From Alphaproteobacteria bacterium (GTDB lineage Bacteria > Pseudomonadota > Alphaproteobacteria > DSM-16000 > Inquilinaceae), in assembly GCA_029263555.1 (NCBI GenBank), contig JAJUFW010000184.1, positions 1 to 6,345 of the forward strand: a stretch of 6,345 bases of DNA. Reading direction: 5' to 3'. The translations under genes and the position numbers were made by a program. Position 1 is the stretch's first letter, and each line of letters opens with the position of its first letter. The notes below the pieces were generated by a model. That model did not search any database and had not been told where the DNA came from. It was given only the letters and a program-made list of their open reading frames with translations. Positions 5,590 through 6,345 of the stretch are shown here, one piece after another.

Positions 5590-6345
5590 TCAGGCCCCTT
5601 CGGGCACCGCCCGGGCGGCAAGCTGCCGGGCCGCCTCGACCATCGCCTCCACGTCCGCGGACGAGGTGTCGAAGGCGGTGACCAGCCGGATAGTCAGGCC
5701 GTTCCAGCGATAGAACTGGAAGCCCGCCTCCTCGAGCCCCACGACGACCGGTTCCGGCAGGGTGATGAAGACCTCGTTCGCTTGGACCGGATGCTCCAGC
5801 ACGGCGCCGGGCACGGCGGAAAGGCCGCGGGCCAGCTGTTCCGCCTGGGCATTGGCATGGCGCGCAAGCCTGAGCCACAGCCCGTCTTCCAGATAGGCTT
5901 CGAGCTGCAGCGACAGGAATCGCATCTTCGAGAAGAGATGACCGCCGCGCTTGCGCCGGAAGGCAAAGTCGCCGGCGCCGGCGGGATCGAAGAACACGAC
6001 CGCCTCTGCCGCCAGGCAGCCATTCTTGGTGGCGCCGAAGCTGAGGGCGTCGACCCCCGCCTTCCACGTCACCTCCGCCGGCGAGCAGCCGAGATGGGCG
6101 ACCGCATTGCCGAAGCGCGCCCCATCCATATGCACGGCAAGCCCGTGGGCATGGGCGATCTCGGCAAGCGCCCGGACCTCCCCGGGCGTATAGACCGTGC
6201 CGGCCTCCGTCGCCTGGGTGAGGCTAAGGGCGGCCGGCTGGACGCTGTGGACGTCCCCGGCCCGGCCGGCGGCCAGCGCCGAGGCCAGCGTCTCTGGCTC
6301 GATCTTTCCGAGGGGACCGTCCAGCAGGATCAGCTTCGCGCCGCC
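5590..6345 (-). CDS. ltaE: PLP-dependent L-threonine aldolase (beta-eliminating lyase family), 5' end cut by window
   Basis: The frame is open from the right edge to TGA at 5590, giving the last 251 residues of a protein usually about 340-350 long, so roughly 90-100 N-terminal residues are missing. Counting from the edge: GGAKLILLDGPLGKI (1-15), SLTQATEAGTVY (41-52), HMDGARFGNA (72-81) with the PLP-ring Asp, and LSFGATKNG (101-109) with K107 as the probable Schiff-base lysine. GGHLFSKMRFLSLQLEAYL and QANEVFITLP follow. These match the Pseudomonas-type low-specificity threonine aldolases, which cleave L-threonine or L-allo-threonine to glycine and acetaldehyde in the cytoplasm. This group differs from the E. 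coli LtaE branch, so the symbol is used in its general sense. The gene converges on the FkbM gene with only 19 bases between, where no hairpin terminator is seen. Confidence 0.94.
   Translation of the reverse strand, partial: GGAKLILLDGPLGKIEPETLASALAAGRAGDVHSVQPAALSLTQATEAGTVYTPGEVRALAEIAHAHGLAVHMDGARFGNAVAHLGCSPAEVTWKAGVDALSFGATKNGCLAAEAVVFFDPAGAGDFAFRRKRGGHLFSKMRFLSLQLEAYLEDGLWLRLARHANAQAEQLARGLSAVPGAVLEHPVQANEVFITLPEPVVVGLEEAGFQFYRWNGLTIRLVTAFDTSSADVEAMVEAARQLAARAVPEGA

Noticed and set aside
4551..5621. Minus-strand open frame of 356 codons opposite the phosphatidyltransferase and FkbM genes
   Set aside because: It spans two genes with intact catalytic motifs on the other strand, and its own translation is compositional noise.

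Overview
The window is GC-rich and densely coding. Codons are strongly GC-biased at the third position, GTG starts are used, and there is a tRNA-Glu with an encoded CCA. The composition and gene families suggest an alphaproteobacterium; that is an inference from style, not a marker-gene identification. The window holds five protein genes with clear family assignments (two cut by the window edges), one beta-helix gene of unknown role, and one tRNA. No phage, transposase, integrase or CRISPR genes were seen.

Left part (1-2217, minus strand). A GlxA-type AraC-family regulator (2217-1216, GTG start) is followed in the same direction, after 141 bases, by an M24-fold metalloenzyme running off the left edge (1074 to 1). 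The enzyme looks like DddP, the DMSP lyase branch of the M24 family. Its metal ligands D281, D283, D293 and H357 and a tyrosine at 352 have the same spacing as the metal ligands and catalytic Tyr of DddP as I recall them. The gap between the two genes carries two tandem 21-bp repeats, each containing the dyad TGCGG-N4-CCGCA. They are well placed to be the operator through which the upstream regulator controls the enzyme gene. The enzyme start also has a Shine-Dalgarno sequence matching 10 bases of the 16S rRNA tail. Together this looks like a small substrate-responsive catabolic module for DMSP or a similar small osmolyte-like compound. The substrate is inferred.

Middle (2218-3891). About 200-270 non-coding bases separate the regulator from a rightward gene for a right-handed parallel beta-helix protein (pectate-lyase-like fold) with an uncertain start. 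Facing it is tRNA-Glu(CTC) on the minus strand, with a recognisable promoter and a strong intrinsic terminator lying just past the beta-helix stop codon.

Right part (4018-6345). A two-gene plus-strand operon encodes a CDP-alcohol phosphatidyltransferase with a complete catalytic motif and an FkbM-family methyltransferase. They are coupled by a GTGA start/stop overlap, suggesting synthesis and O-methylation of a lipid or glycan headgroup. Converging on it, 19 bases away, is the C-terminal three quarters of a PLP-dependent threonine aldolase that runs off the right edge.
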